Source: Sphingomonas sp. Leaf339 (GTDB taxonomy: Bacteria > Pseudomonadota > Alphaproteobacteria > Sphingomonadales > Sphingomonadaceae). From it: a stretch of DNA of 64,000 bases. Below the pieces are notes generated by a model. It was not told where the DNA came from. It saw nothing but the letters and a program-made list of their open reading frames with translations, and searched no databases. The stretch's first letter is position 1. Every line of letters starts with the position of its first letter. The translations under genes and the position numbers were made by a program. The DNA is taken from contig NZ_LMRS01000023.1 of NCBI RefSeq assembly GCF_001426195.1, positions 381,733-445,732 of the forward strand, written 5' to 3'. Below, piece after piece: positions 53,287 through 62,534 of this stretch.

Positions 53287-53696
53287 TTCTTGAACTCCTG
53301 CACGATCAGGGTCGGGCGGTTCACCGTATGAGGGTCATCCTGTCCGTTCCCGCCGGTCGCCGTGAGCGTCATCTGGATGGTGCAGGCACCTTGAAGGCCG
53401 CCGGTCGGGATCGGATAGTTGAAATTCGAAACGATACCCCGCGAGCCGATCTGCTCGCTCAGCACGATCGCCCCGTTGACCGAAATGGCCAAGTTCGCCC
53501 GCGTTGCCGCCCCAGCACCAGGGCTGATGATGACGGCGCCCGCTGCCGTAATAATGACGTCGGACGTGCTGGAACTGACAACATAATTCAGCTGCGCGAC
53601 CGTGGTTGAGGACGTGGTGAACGATCTGCCACCGCCAACAGTCGATGCCCCGCCTTTCGTTGCGTTATCCGCAATCTTGGCGGTGATGACTGAGCC
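53283..53696 (-). pseudogene. Phage structural-type gene truncated at its 5' end by the recombinase element
   Basis: The remaining frame encodes about 137 residues: SVITAKIADNATKGGAST, FTTSSTTVAQLNYVVSSSTS, VNGAIVLSEQIGSRG and ending LIVQEFKK, a typical phage tail or fibre beta-structure. In frame it continues past 53697 only as the antisense of the recombinase gene, and no start codon exists on the phage side. Its 5' part is therefore lost. The stop overlaps the GTG of the next phage gene. Confidence 0.75.
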
Positions 53697-54599
53697 GTGG
53701 AGGGCTATCTCGAGCTGCGCAAGCAGCTCGGGTACCAGGACGCCGACCTCCGGGTCAGGCTCCGCAAGTTCGCCGCCTTCGCCGCCGCGCGGGGTGCGAG
53801 CCATCTCCGCAACCATGACGTCCTCGCCTGGACGGGATCTTTGGGCAGTGCCAACTCCCGGCGTACACACCTCGACTGGCTGGCGAATCTGGGCGTGTTC
53901 CTGCGCGCCGAGGACGACAGGCACGAGATCCTGCCGCCGGACTATACGTCGCGGCTGGGACGCCGTAACCGGCTCACCCCCTTTGTGTACTGCGAGGAGG
54001 AAATCCTGCGCATCATGGACGGGTTCGGGTCGTTGGGACTAAGACATCCATACGATGCGTCCACCTATCGTGCGATCATCGGGCTGATCGCGGCGACGGG
54101 CATGAGGCTGAGCGAGGCGTTGAACCTCAGGCTCGCGGACATGAACGGCTCCGAACTCTTCGTGCGCCAGTCGAAGTTCAAGAAGGATCGGCTCGTCTTC
54201 GTGGACGACAGCACCGTGCGTGCGCTGAGTAACTATCTGGCGCTCAGACCCCCCGAACTCGACGCCCCCAAACTGTTCGTGATCTGGACGAACCGCACAC
54301 CCAGCATAGTCCAGATGGACCAGGTATTTCGTCGATGCACGAACCTCCTCGGCATGAAGGGCCGGGATGGGAGCGGGCTGCCCCGCATCCACGACCTGCG
54401 GCATACCTTCGCCATCAACTCGCTCGCCGCGTGCGCGCACGATGAGGAGCTCGTCGCCAACCACATCGTGGCGCTCAGCACCTACCTCGGTCATGTCGGC
54501 GTGAGGAGCACCTACTGGTACCTGCGCCTCCTGCCCAAAACCAAGCTCGCCATCGCCAGAGCCATAGAGGATATGCGTCATGCGCAATCGCACGCCTAA
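53697..54599 (+). CDS. Tyrosine recombinase, middle member of a recombinase trio (5' end probably lost)
   Basis: About 300 residues from GTG 53697. A core-binding domain starts abruptly at VEGYLELRKQLGY, right after an in-frame TGA at 53691, so a few N-terminal residues were probably cut off. The catalytic residues are visible: ATGMRLSEALNLRL (Arg), HDLRHTFA (HxxR) and YLGHVGVRSTYWYL (His and Tyr). It overlaps the next recombinase by 20 bases. The pairing resembles recombinase-in-trio (RIT) elements, but a first recombinase is missing. Confidence 0.88.
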   Translation: MEGYLELRKQLGYQDADLRVRLRKFAAFAAARGASHLRNHDVLAWTGSLGSANSRRTHLDWLANLGVFLRAEDDRHEILPPDYTSRLGRRNRLTPFVYCEEEILRIMDGFGSLGLRHPYDASTYRAIIGLIAATGMRLSEALNLRLADMNGSELFVRQSKFKKDRLVFVDDSTVRALSNYLALRPPELDAPKLFVIWTNRTPSIVQMDQVFRRCTNLLGMKGRDGSGLPRIHDLRHTFAINSLAACAHDEELVANHIVALSTYLGHVGVRSTYWYLRLLPKTKLAIARAIEDMRHAQSHA

Positions 54600-55605
54600 C
54601 GACGTACCGACCCTTGTGTCGGGCTACCTCGACCAACACCTCGTTCGCGTCCGCGGCCTCAGCCCGAGAACGCAGGAGGTCTATGCGGATTCCCTGCTGC
54701 TCTTCTTACAGTACGCCTCCAGGGAGAAGGGCACGGCTCCGGATCGCCTGCTCTTCAGCGATCTGGACCCCGACACGGTGCTCACGTTCCTTAACTACCT
54801 GGAGGAGGAACGCGGCAACACGGTGCGCTCGCGCAACCTGCGTCTGTCCGCCCTGAAATCGTTCTTCGGCTATGCGGCTTTCAAGAACCCGGCGCTCCTC
54901 GACCAAGTTTCCAGGGTCAAGGCGATCGCGGGTAAGCGGTACAGCAAGGGAGTCGTCGCCTACCTGACCCTTGAGGAGGTCACGGCGGTCCTCAATGCTC
55001 CCGATCCCAACTCGCGCTTTGGGCTCAGAGATAGGGCCATGCTCCTCATCACCTACGCCAACGGCTTGCGCGTGTCGGAAGCGTTGCGGCTTGGGATTGG
55101 CGACTTCTGGCTCGGCCGCAATCCCAACATGACGATCCTGGGCAAGGGCGGCACGAAGGACGTGATGGAGCTCCTGCCTGAGCATGTGGACGTGCTCAGG
55201 GCATGGCTCGACGCCAGGCCACAGACGGCGTCCCAGCTCGTATTCGTCAACCGGGGCGGCGAGCCGTTGACCCGCGACGGCTTCGCCTACCTCCTCACCA
55301 GGTACGCCGGCATCGCGGCGCGCGTCATGCCTTCCATCGCGAGAAAGCGCGTCACCCCGCACGTCCTTCGCCACTCCTGCGCGATGGCCGTCCTGAAAGC
55401 GACCAAGGATCCGCGAAAAGCGGCACGCCACCTCCGCCACGTAGGCTATAAGAGCATCGAGACGTATCTGCACGCCAATCCGGAAGAACAACTCGCGACG
55501 CTGACGGCCCACGCCGAGCTTGGCATCAAGCCGGGCAAGTTCCGGGAGCGGGCTCCAGGGGTCCTGGAGACTCTGCGCTTGGTGCGGAAACGTACGATGT
55601 ATTGA
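54580..55605 (+). CDS. Tyrosine recombinase, last member of a recombinase trio
   Basis: A 341-residue protein. An N-terminal SAM-like domain (SGYLDQHLVRVRGLSPRTQE) precedes a catalytic domain with YANGLRVSEALRLGI, TPHVLRHSCAMAVL and HLRHVGYKSIETYLH, giving R, HxxR, H and Y. It has XerC/D-like organisation. The start lies inside the preceding recombinase gene. It likely acts only together with its partners, as in RIT or Tn554-type elements. Confidence 0.92.
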   Translation: MRNRTPNDVPTLVSGYLDQHLVRVRGLSPRTQEVYADSLLLFLQYASREKGTAPDRLLFSDLDPDTVLTFLNYLEEERGNTVRSRNLRLSALKSFFGYAAFKNPALLDQVSRVKAIAGKRYSKGVVAYLTLEEVTAVLNAPDPNSRFGLRDRAMLLITYANGLRVSEALRLGIGDFWLGRNPNMTILGKGGTKDVMELLPEHVDVLRAWLDARPQTASQLVFVNRGGEPLTRDGFAYLLTRYAGIAARVMPSIARKRVTPHVLRHSCAMAVLKATKDPRKAARHLRHVGYKSIETYLHANPEEQLATLTAHAELGIKPGKFRERAPGVLETLRLVRKRTMY

Positions 55606-55611
55606 GAGGTC

Positions 55612-55660
55612 GGCCGAGACCGACGATCATGACTCGACGTCGTGACCGTCCGTCTCGGCC
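55612..55660. repeat. Inverted repeat after the recombinase pair
   Basis: GGCCGAGAC (55612-55620) and GTCTCGGCC (55652-55660) are inverted copies, starting 6 bases after the second recombinase stop. It could be a terminator or part of the element end. Confidence 0.45.
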
Positions 55661-55925
55661 AAGATGTTCGTAACCCAGTCGAGCTCCTTCCGGAGCTTGG
55701 CTTGGTACTCGCGCACGTCCAGCTCGTCCTTCAGTTAGTCCTGCCAGATGAAGGTTTCTTTCACCATGCGCCGGGTGGGCATGATGTCGAGCGCCTCGAT
55801 CGCTGTTCCTCGCTCATCGAGGAAATGGGTCGGCTTGCCCACGTCCCAGCGACTATCGCCGGCGATCAGCACGATGTCGCTCGGTAGGTTCATGCCTTGG
55901 GCAAGCGTGGGCGTCAGGTACCTTC
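55627..55925 (-). pseudogene. Helicase-like gene remnant with an internal stop
   Basis: Reading leftward, one frame gives YLTPTLAQGMNLPSDIVLIA then GDSRWD, which resembles motif V of SF2 helicases (TxTLAQGxNLP). It continues to KETFIWQD and hits TAA at 55735-55737. Beyond it the same frame runs on as KDELDVREYQAKLRKELDWV to a TGA at 55627. Both parts have protein-like composition, so a nonsense mutation within a gene tail is likely. The upstream part of the gene is replaced by the winged-helix gene. Confidence 0.5.
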
Positions 55926-56531
55926 GCCCTGATCGGCCTTGCGTGATATTCGGCGCTTCGGCCTCGCATTGAGAGGGGCCAACACGAAAGCAAAACTTGC
56001 GAGCCGATCCCGACCAGCTCCCTTGGGCTGGCTGGTTATCTCGCCTAGTCGAGCAAGCAGAGCATTTACTTCCGCCACGTCGGCCGGACTGAGCCAACCC
56101 TTGTTGCGCGATGCCCAAAGCTCCCGCCCGGTACCAGCGACGACGACGTCCCCACCTTCGAGCGCGTTGTCAAAATCCCGCCCGGCAATCTGCAATAAAC
56201 CACCGACGAAGGCCCGCAGTTCGGCAGCGTTGCCCTCCGCGCCAAGGTTATAGAGGAGGCGAAGCGGAGCACTACCTTCCCCAGCAAGGCGGAAGCGACG
56301 CTCAACTCCTCCATCTGGCAATTCCTCGACGAGTCCGCCCGCCACCAGTGCGCGCAGGTGGTAGTAGAGACCGTCCGCGGGCCGTCCGAGCTGTTCCGCC
56401 AAATCAGCCACGCCAGCCTCACCGCCGAGCGCGGCCAGCGTATCAACCATTTCCTGCCGCACCGGTGAGCTGAGCAGCCGTACCTGCGCCGGATTGCGGA
56501 CTGCACGTGGATCGTCAGTGTTCATCGGCAT
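55914..56531 (-). CDS. Winged-helix (ArsR-like) transcriptional regulator
   Basis: A 205-residue protein. The N-terminal winged helix is RLLSSPVRQEMVDTLAALGG, VADLAEQLGRPADGLYYHLR, ALVAGGLVEEL and a hydrophobic beta-wing. The C-terminal half has no recognised ligand domain and no metal-binding cysteines. It is divergent from the S41 peptidase gene with a 90-base gap, so it may control that gene and itself. Confidence 0.85.
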   Translation of the reverse strand: MPMNTDDPRAVRNPAQVRLLSSPVRQEMVDTLAALGGEAGVADLAEQLGRPADGLYYHLRALVAGGLVEELPDGGVERRFRLAGEGSAPLRLLYNLGAEGNAAELRAFVGGLLQIAGRDFDNALEGGDVVVAGTGRELWASRNKGWLSPADVAEVNALLARLGEITSQPKGAGRDRLASFAFVLAPLNARPKRRISRKADQGEGT

Positions 56532-56619
56532 AGACCATTGTTGAAATATAGCCTACTTATTTCAACGAATCACATCGGGCAAGCTTCCTCGGTGGAAACG
56601 GCTGAAAGGTAGAACGGCA

Positions 56620-57885
56620 TTGGCGTTTCGTATCGGATCATTCCCTATCCCGGCTGCACTGGCACTGCTCGCCACTCCAGCGAACGTGACCGCTGCTCCG
56701 ATCTACGATCCTGCCGCGTTGCAAGCCGACCTTCGCTTCGCGCTCGACACCATCGAGCATCAGCATCCCGACCTCGGCCACTCGGTCACAACGGCAAAGC
56801 TTGAGCAGGAAGGCGAGAGGGTACGCCGGCAACTCGACCACCCCATGGATCAGGCAGAAGCCTGGGCGACACTGGCGCAGATCAACCCCGTGCTGGCCGA
56901 CGGTCATCTGTTTATCGGCCTGCCAGACTGGCGAGGGCAAGGCGCGGAAGCAGTCCGGCAGGGGACAGGCTTTTTCCCGTTCGAGGTCAGGCTTGATGAC
57001 AGCGGCTATCCGGTAATCGCTGCCGCGCTGGGCGGAGTAGCCACGCCCTTGGCCGGTCGCCGCATCTTGCGCATCGATGGACGTGATGCGCGCGCAGTAG
57101 CCCGCTCGCTCCTCGCAAGGACTCACGGAGACACACCCGCCTTCCGCAATGCCCTGCTGGCACAACGCTGGTGGCTGTTCTTCTCCAAGCTGTACGGGAC
57201 GCCGACCACCTACGACCTGGAGCTGAGCGGCCTCGGGAAGCAGCACCATGTGGCGGCCGGGCACGCACTCCCGGCGATCCTTCAGCGAGATACCGATTTC
57301 GATCGACTGTTCGCCTGCCGCGTCGACGCGGATGGATCGGCGCAGCTGGCGGTGGCGTCATTCGTCTGGGAGGACAAGGAGCGCTTCCTACGGTTTAGCC
57401 ATGACTGCTTCGCCCGGATGAAGACAGCTGCAACCGATCGTCTCGTGATCGATGTCAGCGCCAATGGCGGAGGCAACGACGACATGTGGAAGGACGGCAT
57501 CCTGCGCTACATCGCGACACGGCCGTACAAGCAGGGCTCCACCTATCTCAAGCGCGAGCGGACCGGGGCGGTGACCGCGGGCACGATCGAGACGCCGACC
57601 CAGCCGGTTCCCGACGAACCGCTCCATTTCGCCGGCAAGGTCACGGTCCTGATCGGACCACTCACCTATTCGTCGGCCGTACTCTTCAGCAACGTGGTTC
57701 GGGATTACGGCTTCGGCACGCTGGCAGGGACTGGCGGTGCAGCTCGCACCCGGCAGTCCGGGGGAGTGCAAAGCGTGAAGCTGCCCAACACGGGCTTGGT
57801 TCTATCATACCCTCGCTTCGTGCTTGATCCGCCATCCGGCGCGCGGAACCCAACCTATCTGCAACCCGGTACACACACGCAATAA
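56620..57885 (+). CDS. S41-family peptidase-like exported protein
   Basis: A 421-residue protein starting at TTG 56620, with AAAGG upstream and a signal peptide ending near NVTAAP. The S41 core is seen in RLVIDVSANGGGNDDMWKDG, then VTVLIGPLTYSSAVLFSNVV with the nucleophile serine candidate, and a late GTGGAARTRQSGG. There is no clear PDZ domain. The substrate is unknown. It is divergent from the winged-helix regulator. Confidence 0.85.
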   Translation: MAFRIGSFPIPAALALLATPANVTAAPIYDPAALQADLRFALDTIEHQHPDLGHSVTTAKLEQEGERVRRQLDHPMDQAEAWATLAQINPVLADGHLFIGLPDWRGQGAEAVRQGTGFFPFEVRLDDSGYPVIAAALGGVATPLAGRRILRIDGRDARAVARSLLARTHGDTPAFRNALLAQRWWLFFSKLYGTPTTYDLELSGLGKQHHVAAGHALPAILQRDTDFDRLFACRVDADGSAQLAVASFVWEDKERFLRFSHDCFARMKTAATDRLVIDVSANGGGNDDMWKDGILRYIATRPYKQGSTYLKRERTGAVTAGTIETPTQPVPDEPLHFAGKVTVLIGPLTYSSAVLFSNVVRDYGFGTLAGTGGAARTRQSGGVQSVKLPNTGLVLSYPRFVLDPPSGARNPTYLQPGTHTQ

Positions 57886-58053
57886 GCTCATCGTTGCAGA
57901 ATTACTGAGTTTTGGACGGCTCAAATGTCGGCACTCTTGCGACAGTTGGATTGCGCCAAGTGGTGGACTGCGACGAGGCTTTCGAACCGAGCTGCCCAAT
58001 AGACGCCTTCCTGCAAACGATCGAATTTTAGGAGATGCTGTGAGTCAGCGGCG
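57886..58053. other. Gene-free junction stretch
   Basis: No supported gene or structure. It separates the S41 gene from the acetyltransferase remnant. Confidence 0.5.
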
Positions 58054-58158
58054 CTATCCGATGACATATACCTTTTGGACGATGCCTTCCGGCTCGCGGT
58101 AAGTTTCAAAGCCCATTGCCGCATAATAGCGAAGACCGGAGGGGTTATCGGCACCGAT
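58054..58158 (-). pseudogene. C-terminal remnant of a GNAT acetyltransferase
   Basis: A 34-residue tail, IGADNPSGLRYYAAMGFETY through VQKVYVIG, with the NP-x-G-x-x-YY-x-x-x-GF motif of GNAT C-termini. It has no start of its own. It abuts the truncated TonB-receptor gene in a different frame, so the two were joined by a deletion. Confidence 0.7.
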
Positions 58159-58723
58159 AGCCTGCCTGCGCGATGGTGCCGAGCGAGCGGTCGAGGATCA
58201 TGTTGATGACCCCCGAGATCGCGTGCGAGCCGTATTGGGCGGCAGCACCATCGCGCAGCACTTCGATCCTCGACATGGCAAGGGTCGGGATGGCGTTGAA
58301 ATCAACCGCGACGTCGCCGCGACCGATGCCGTTGCTCGAATTGAGGTCGGCCGTGGTGTGGCGACGTTTGCCATTGATCAGCACAAGCAGTTCGCCGGCC
58401 CCTAGTCCGCGCAGGGACGGTGGCTGGATGAAATCGCCGACACCGGATGCCAGCGGTCGCGGAGCGCTGAAGCTCGGCACCTGAACCTTCAGCATCTGGA
58501 TGAGATCAACACGCCCGCTCTGTTGCAGCGCCTCGCGCGATATGGCGTCCACCGGCGTCGACGATTGCGTTGCCGTGCGGCCACCAAAACGGCTGCCGGT
58601 AACGATGATCTCGCCGGCCTCATCGTCGTCTTCGACTGCGTCAGCTTCCCGAACGACCTCCTGCGCCAACACAGGCATCGGCATCGCAGCGGTGGCGGCA
58701 AGCGCTATCGCGAATGATCGCAT
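58145..58723 (-). pseudogene. TonB-dependent receptor, truncated to signal peptide and plug domain
   Basis: A 192-residue product: signal peptide ending near PVLAQ, TonB-box-like EIIVTGSRFGGRTATQS, then a plug domain (VDLIQMLKVQVPSF, PSLRGLGAGELLVLINGKRR, EVLRDGAAAQYGSHAISGVI, NMILDRS). Full receptors are 700-1000 residues; the barrel is missing. The frame ends in AGYRCR at the junction with the GNAT remnant. It is the fourth gene of the ABC operon and is no longer functional. Confidence 0.88.
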
Positions 58724-58845
58724 GTAGATCCCCTTAGGTGATGTTATCTTATTATGTTTGACGAATTGCTGATGGCCGCGTTTTTCAAGAGCGGAAGGTC
58801 TGGTAGCGCCGGGTTAGCGATCACCGCCGTGGAGGGGCGGTATCG

Positions 58846-60138
58846 TCACTGGTCGGCAGCCTCGCCTGATCCACCCGCGGCATTTATTCGAGTGGTAAAG
58901 CTCGGCGCCCCGCCAAAGTCGGCTCTGCCAAACGGCCGGTCGCGAAACAGATACCCGTAGTAGAAATTGCGCAGCCTGGCGTGGAAGGTACGCACTCGGT
59001 CCTGATATGCCAGCTGTGCGCGAACGTCGGTGTCAGCCAGCCGGGTCAGCAAAGCCTGTACTCCCACCGAAGGCAGCACCCACCCAAGCATGCGCGCAGC
59101 GGCATCGCGGCGTTCCAACCCGCTTCGATAAGCACGAACCTTGGTCGCGACGCTTTCATCCCCGACCTGATGGAAGGCGAAATACCATTTGTAATGAAAG
59201 GTGGACCCGAGCGGGGCGGAGTTCGCCCATTCGGGATGACCGGCATAGAAGCGGCGCATTGTCGTTTCGCGGGGAATGTCCCAGGCGCGGTTGACCATCT
59301 CGCGCTGGGCCAGCGCGATCTCTGCGCCCTGACCGATCGGCACGGCGCGGTTGATTGCGACGTGCGCCAGTGTCGGCAGGACGAGCACCAGTACAAGCCA
59401 GCACGCTGCCAGCGCTGCAGCGTTTGCGACCGAGCTCCAGCGGAGTCTCGCGACCAGTGCAGCGAGTGCCATCCAGAACAGCAGGTAGGCGAGGATCACG
59501 GCGAGAACCGCCAGGATGGCTGCGCCCCCGACACCGGACGCGACCGCGGCAACCAGGAAGGGCACGGCAAGGGCCGCCCATAATAGCGCGATACGCAACA
59601 GCATACGTCGCCGCAGCAGCATTGCGCCGCCTCGCGGTAGAGCATCCAGCATCCGCAGCCGCCCCGCCTCGCGTTCTCCGGACGTCAGATCATGAAACAG
59701 CGCCACCACGAACAGCGGCGCGAGGAAGACGAGCACGAACGCGAAATCGAACCGGCCTGGCAGAGCGAGTTCAGGATTAAAGACATCGCCGTCATAGATT
59801 TGTGCTTCCAACCCTAAAGCCCGGACGCGCAGGATGTAGGGCGTAACGTCGCGCATCCCGATTGCGGCGAAGGACAGCGTGGACGGTGCGTCCCAGGTGG
59901 GGTGGAAGCTGTAATAGCCCGCACTGCCCGCGTCCTTGGTCCGATCGACATAGTCGGCAACGGCAGCGATATCCTCGGCTTGCGCGGCCGGGATTGCAGC
60001 GATCGCGGTGCGCTGCCGGGAGATTTCCACCATGCCCGCGATGACAGCAGCGGCGGTGAGTATGGCCAGCAGGATCAGTGCCACGACGCTTAATCGCGCA
60101 CGGAGCAACAGGCGAAGTTCGTGTATCCACAGGGTCAT
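58846..60138 (-). CDS. ABC transporter permease, DUF3526 type, second copy
   Basis: A 430-residue protein from ATG 60138, coupled to the upstream permease (TAATG). It has an N-terminal helix (LSVVALILLAILTAAAVIAG), a large periplasmic loop and then a group of helices (FDFAFVLVFLAPLFVVALFH, LFWMALAALVA, LAACWLVLVLVLPTLAHVAI). The DUF3526 C-terminal part contains FHYKWYFAFHQVGD. It is an exporter-type ABC-2 permease that should pair with the other permease and the ATPase. Confidence 0.85.
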   Translation of the reverse strand: MTLWIHELRLLLRARLSVVALILLAILTAAAVIAGMVEISRQRTAIAAIPAAQAEDIAAVADYVDRTKDAGSAGYYSFHPTWDAPSTLSFAAIGMRDVTPYILRVRALGLEAQIYDGDVFNPELALPGRFDFAFVLVFLAPLFVVALFHDLTSGEREAGRLRMLDALPRGGAMLLRRRMLLRIALLWAALAVPFLVAAVASGVGGAAILAVLAVILAYLLFWMALAALVARLRWSSVANAAALAACWLVLVLVLPTLAHVAINRAVPIGQGAEIALAQREMVNRAWDIPRETTMRRFYAGHPEWANSAPLGSTFHYKWYFAFHQVGDESVATKVRAYRSGLERRDAAARMLGWVLPSVGVQALLTRLADTDVRAQLAYQDRVRTFHARLRNFYYGYLFRDRPFGRADFGGAPSFTTRINAAGGSGEAADQ

Positions 60139-61574
60139 TAACGGGCTCCAAGACGACGGGTCACCCGTGTGAGCAGCAGTGTGGCGACCGCCAGCCACAG
60201 TCCCAGAATAATGATCCCGGGGAGCGCCGCGGTCGCAAGCGCCGCGGCGCTTGGCGCAACGAAGGCGAAATCAGGCATATGTTGCCAATTGTCCGCTGCG
60301 ATCCGCTTGCGGCGATCGGCACCCGCATCCTCGGCTATATCGTCGGCGTAGCTGACGTTCTTCGCCTCCATCCGGTTGAGACGCTGCACGAGGGCGTAGC
60401 GATACGCCTCCGCCTGTTCGAGGAAGCGACGGTGTCCGGCAAAGTCGGTGTCCGCCGCAGCCATCGACAGCGCGCGGATCGCGATCGTTGGGCTCAGGAC
60501 ACCGATCGCGTCGACCAACCGGTTCTGAGCGGTCTGTGCCGCGAAGCTGGCACCTGCATAGTGATCGAACAGACCGGACGTCAGCCGCTCCCCCTCCATC
60601 GCCAGCAATCCCTTGTAGTTCACCGGCAGATCCTCGACCCGGGTTACGCCGTAGCGTTGCAGGACCGACTGCTTGAAGGCTGCCAGATGCGGATCGTCGG
60701 GATTGTGACTGTCGCCTAGCTGGCGCAGGTCTCGCGCGATGGCGACATCGGTCTGAAGACGGTTCTGGAGCGGCACCGCGGCCCCCGCGATGTCGGGGGC
60801 GATGCGCGGCAGCAGCACGACCACGACCGTCCATATTGCCAGCAGTGCAAGGAGGGCATCGCGCCCGCGCCGAGCAAAGCCCGACGCTAGCAGGATCAGG
60901 ACGACCCACAGGGCAAGATACAGCGCATAGCCAAGTCCGATGGCCGCCATTGGCAACGCTAGCGTGCCGGGTTGCGCGACGACTGCGACAAAACCTACCA
61001 TCGCCGGCAATCCGACGATCACGGCCACGATCCCGAGCGCGGCAAGCTTGCCGCGCACCAGCTGTCCGCGCGAGACACCCTGCAGCATCAGTAATCGCAG
61101 TGTCCCTCGCTCGGTCTCGCGCGCCAGCACGCCGAAGCCCAGGAAGATCAGGAGTAACGGCGCTACAACCTGGAGGACGAAGGCGGGGGTGAGTTGCCCA
61201 AAACGCACCAGCAGCGAGCTTTGCCGGACGTCGCCGAAATTGGCGCTGTTCTGGCGGTGGCCTTCGAGAAACATGCTGTTGCCCGTGAAGGCATCGACAC
61301 CGGGATCGAACGCGGCCAACGCACCCAGCGGTCGATAGATGAAGGTGCCGTAATGGACCATGCGGTGCGGGTGGCGATCGGGTTGAGCCTTGAACGCCGC
61401 AGCGGCCACCTGCTGATGCCGCGTGCGCAACTCGGCAATGGCCCGCTGGTGCGACCATGAACTGAGTACAGCCGCCAGGGTCAGCAGGACGAGCAGAACA
61501 AGCGCGATCACCGCGACGCGGTTGCGTGCCATCAACCGGAGTTCGTCGCGCGCGATCAGGTGGATCGCGCTCAT
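60138..61574 (-). CDS. ABC transporter permease, DUF3526 type, first copy
   Basis: A 478-residue protein. N-terminal helix NRVAVIALVLLVLLTLAAVL; a periplasmic loop with FIYRPLGALAAFDPGVDAFT; helices LQVVAPLLLIFLGFGVLA, VAVIVGLPAMVGFVAVVAQ and ALYLALWVVLILLASGFA; and a C-terminal helix. ETERGTLRLLMLQGVSRGQL is the ABC-2 coupling region. It overlaps the ATPase gene upstream by 4 bases and the second permease by one, so all three form one operon. Confidence 0.87.
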   Translation of the reverse strand: MSAIHLIARDELRLMARNRVAVIALVLLVLLTLAAVLSSWSHQRAIAELRTRHQQVAAAAFKAQPDRHPHRMVHYGTFIYRPLGALAAFDPGVDAFTGNSMFLEGHRQNSANFGDVRQSSLLVRFGQLTPAFVLQVVAPLLLIFLGFGVLARETERGTLRLLMLQGVSRGQLVRGKLAALGIVAVIVGLPAMVGFVAVVAQPGTLALPMAAIGLGYALYLALWVVLILLASGFARRGRDALLALLAIWTVVVVLLPRIAPDIAGAAVPLQNRLQTDVAIARDLRQLGDSHNPDDPHLAAFKQSVLQRYGVTRVEDLPVNYKGLLAMEGERLTSGLFDHYAGASFAAQTAQNRLVDAIGVLSPTIAIRALSMAAADTDFAGHRRFLEQAEAYRYALVQRLNRMEAKNVSYADDIAEDAGADRRKRIAADNWQHMPDFAFVAPSAAALATAALPGIIILGLWLAVATLLLTRVTRRLGAR

Positions 61575-62311
61575 GCCGCACGGGTCCCTACGCCAATCTG
61601 GAACCGCGCGTGCAGGGCGCGAATGTCGAACCGTTCGGCCCCGGTGGCCGTGACATCCTCGACGATCCGGCCTTGTTCAAGGAAGGCGATGCGGTCGGCG
61701 ACATCGGCGGCAGATAAGAGGTCGTGCGTTACCATAAGCACTGCGGTGCCGCGGTCGCGCACTTTTAGGAGTAGCGTGTTGAAATCGGCGGTTGCGCGCG
61801 GGTCGAGACCAGAGGTCGGCTCGTCGAGCAGCAGTACCGGCACTTCGCGTAGCAGCGCCACTGCAATCGCGACCTTCTGCCGCATCCCCTTGGAAAAGCC
61901 GCCCAGCCGCTGGTCCCACGCCCGGTCCTGCAATCCGGCAGCAGCCAGCGCGTCGGTGATTGTTCCCCGGTTCTGACGTTGATCGGCGAGTGCCAGTAGG
62001 TAATCGGCATTTTCAACAGCGCTCAGATGCTCGTACAGCGCGACGTTTTCGGGGAGATAGGCAATGCGTCGGCGTGCCGCGTCAGCGTCAGCCCCTGGAT
62101 CGATGCCGCAGACTGCGATCTGTCCCGCATCGGCGCGCACAGAACCAAGCAGGGCGGACAAGGTGGTCGACTTGCCCGCTCCGTTGCCGCCCAGCAACGC
62201 CGTGATGCTGCTGGCAGGAACGGTAAGCGAAAGACCGTCGAGAACGCGATGGTTGCCGTAGGCAAGCGCCAGTTCGTGGATAGCGATAGGGTTACCGTTG
62301 TTACCGGGCAT
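61571..62311 (-). CDS. ABC transporter ATP-binding protein
   Basis: A 246-residue ATPase from ATG 62311. Walker A GGNGAGKST (residues ~41-49), Q-loop region YLPENVALYEHL, signature LGGFSKGMRQKV, Walker B VLLLDEPTSGLDP and switch histidine VMVTHD are complete. The LPEN form and KGM signature are typical of the NosF/CcmA-like exporter group. It energises the two DUF3526 permeases encoded downstream. The exported substrate is unknown. Confidence 0.93.
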   Translation of the reverse strand: MPGNNGNPIAIHELALAYGNHRVLDGLSLTVPASSITALLGGNGAGKSTTLSALLGSVRADAGQIAVCGIDPGADADAARRRIAYLPENVALYEHLSAVENADYLLALADQRQNRGTITDALAAAGLQDRAWDQRLGGFSKGMRQKVAIAVALLREVPVLLLDEPTSGLDPRATADFNTLLLKVRDRGTAVLMVTHDLLSAADVADRIAFLEQGRIVEDVTATGAERFDIRALHARFQIGVGTRAA

Positions 62312-62534
62312 AGGCCTCAATCTGCAAGCGACATGATATAGCGTATCATACGGGGTTGTTGCTGTGTTGCAACATTCCATGTCGAGGCAGGGAGCAAGTA
62401 GCGTGCGAGACGCAGCTCATCGCTGGCGAGGAACGATGATCATGGCGGCGTTCAAAGAGGGCGACATTTTCCAATGTCAGTCGGAACGACGGTTAAATGT
62501 TATGCGCTTGAACTCAGCGCATAAGGAGTCGATT

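Noticed and set aside
53697..53924. Upstream extension of the broken phage gene to 53924
   Set aside because: Beyond 53697 the frame is antisense to the recombinase and contains no phage-like sequence, so it is a chance read-through of the junction.
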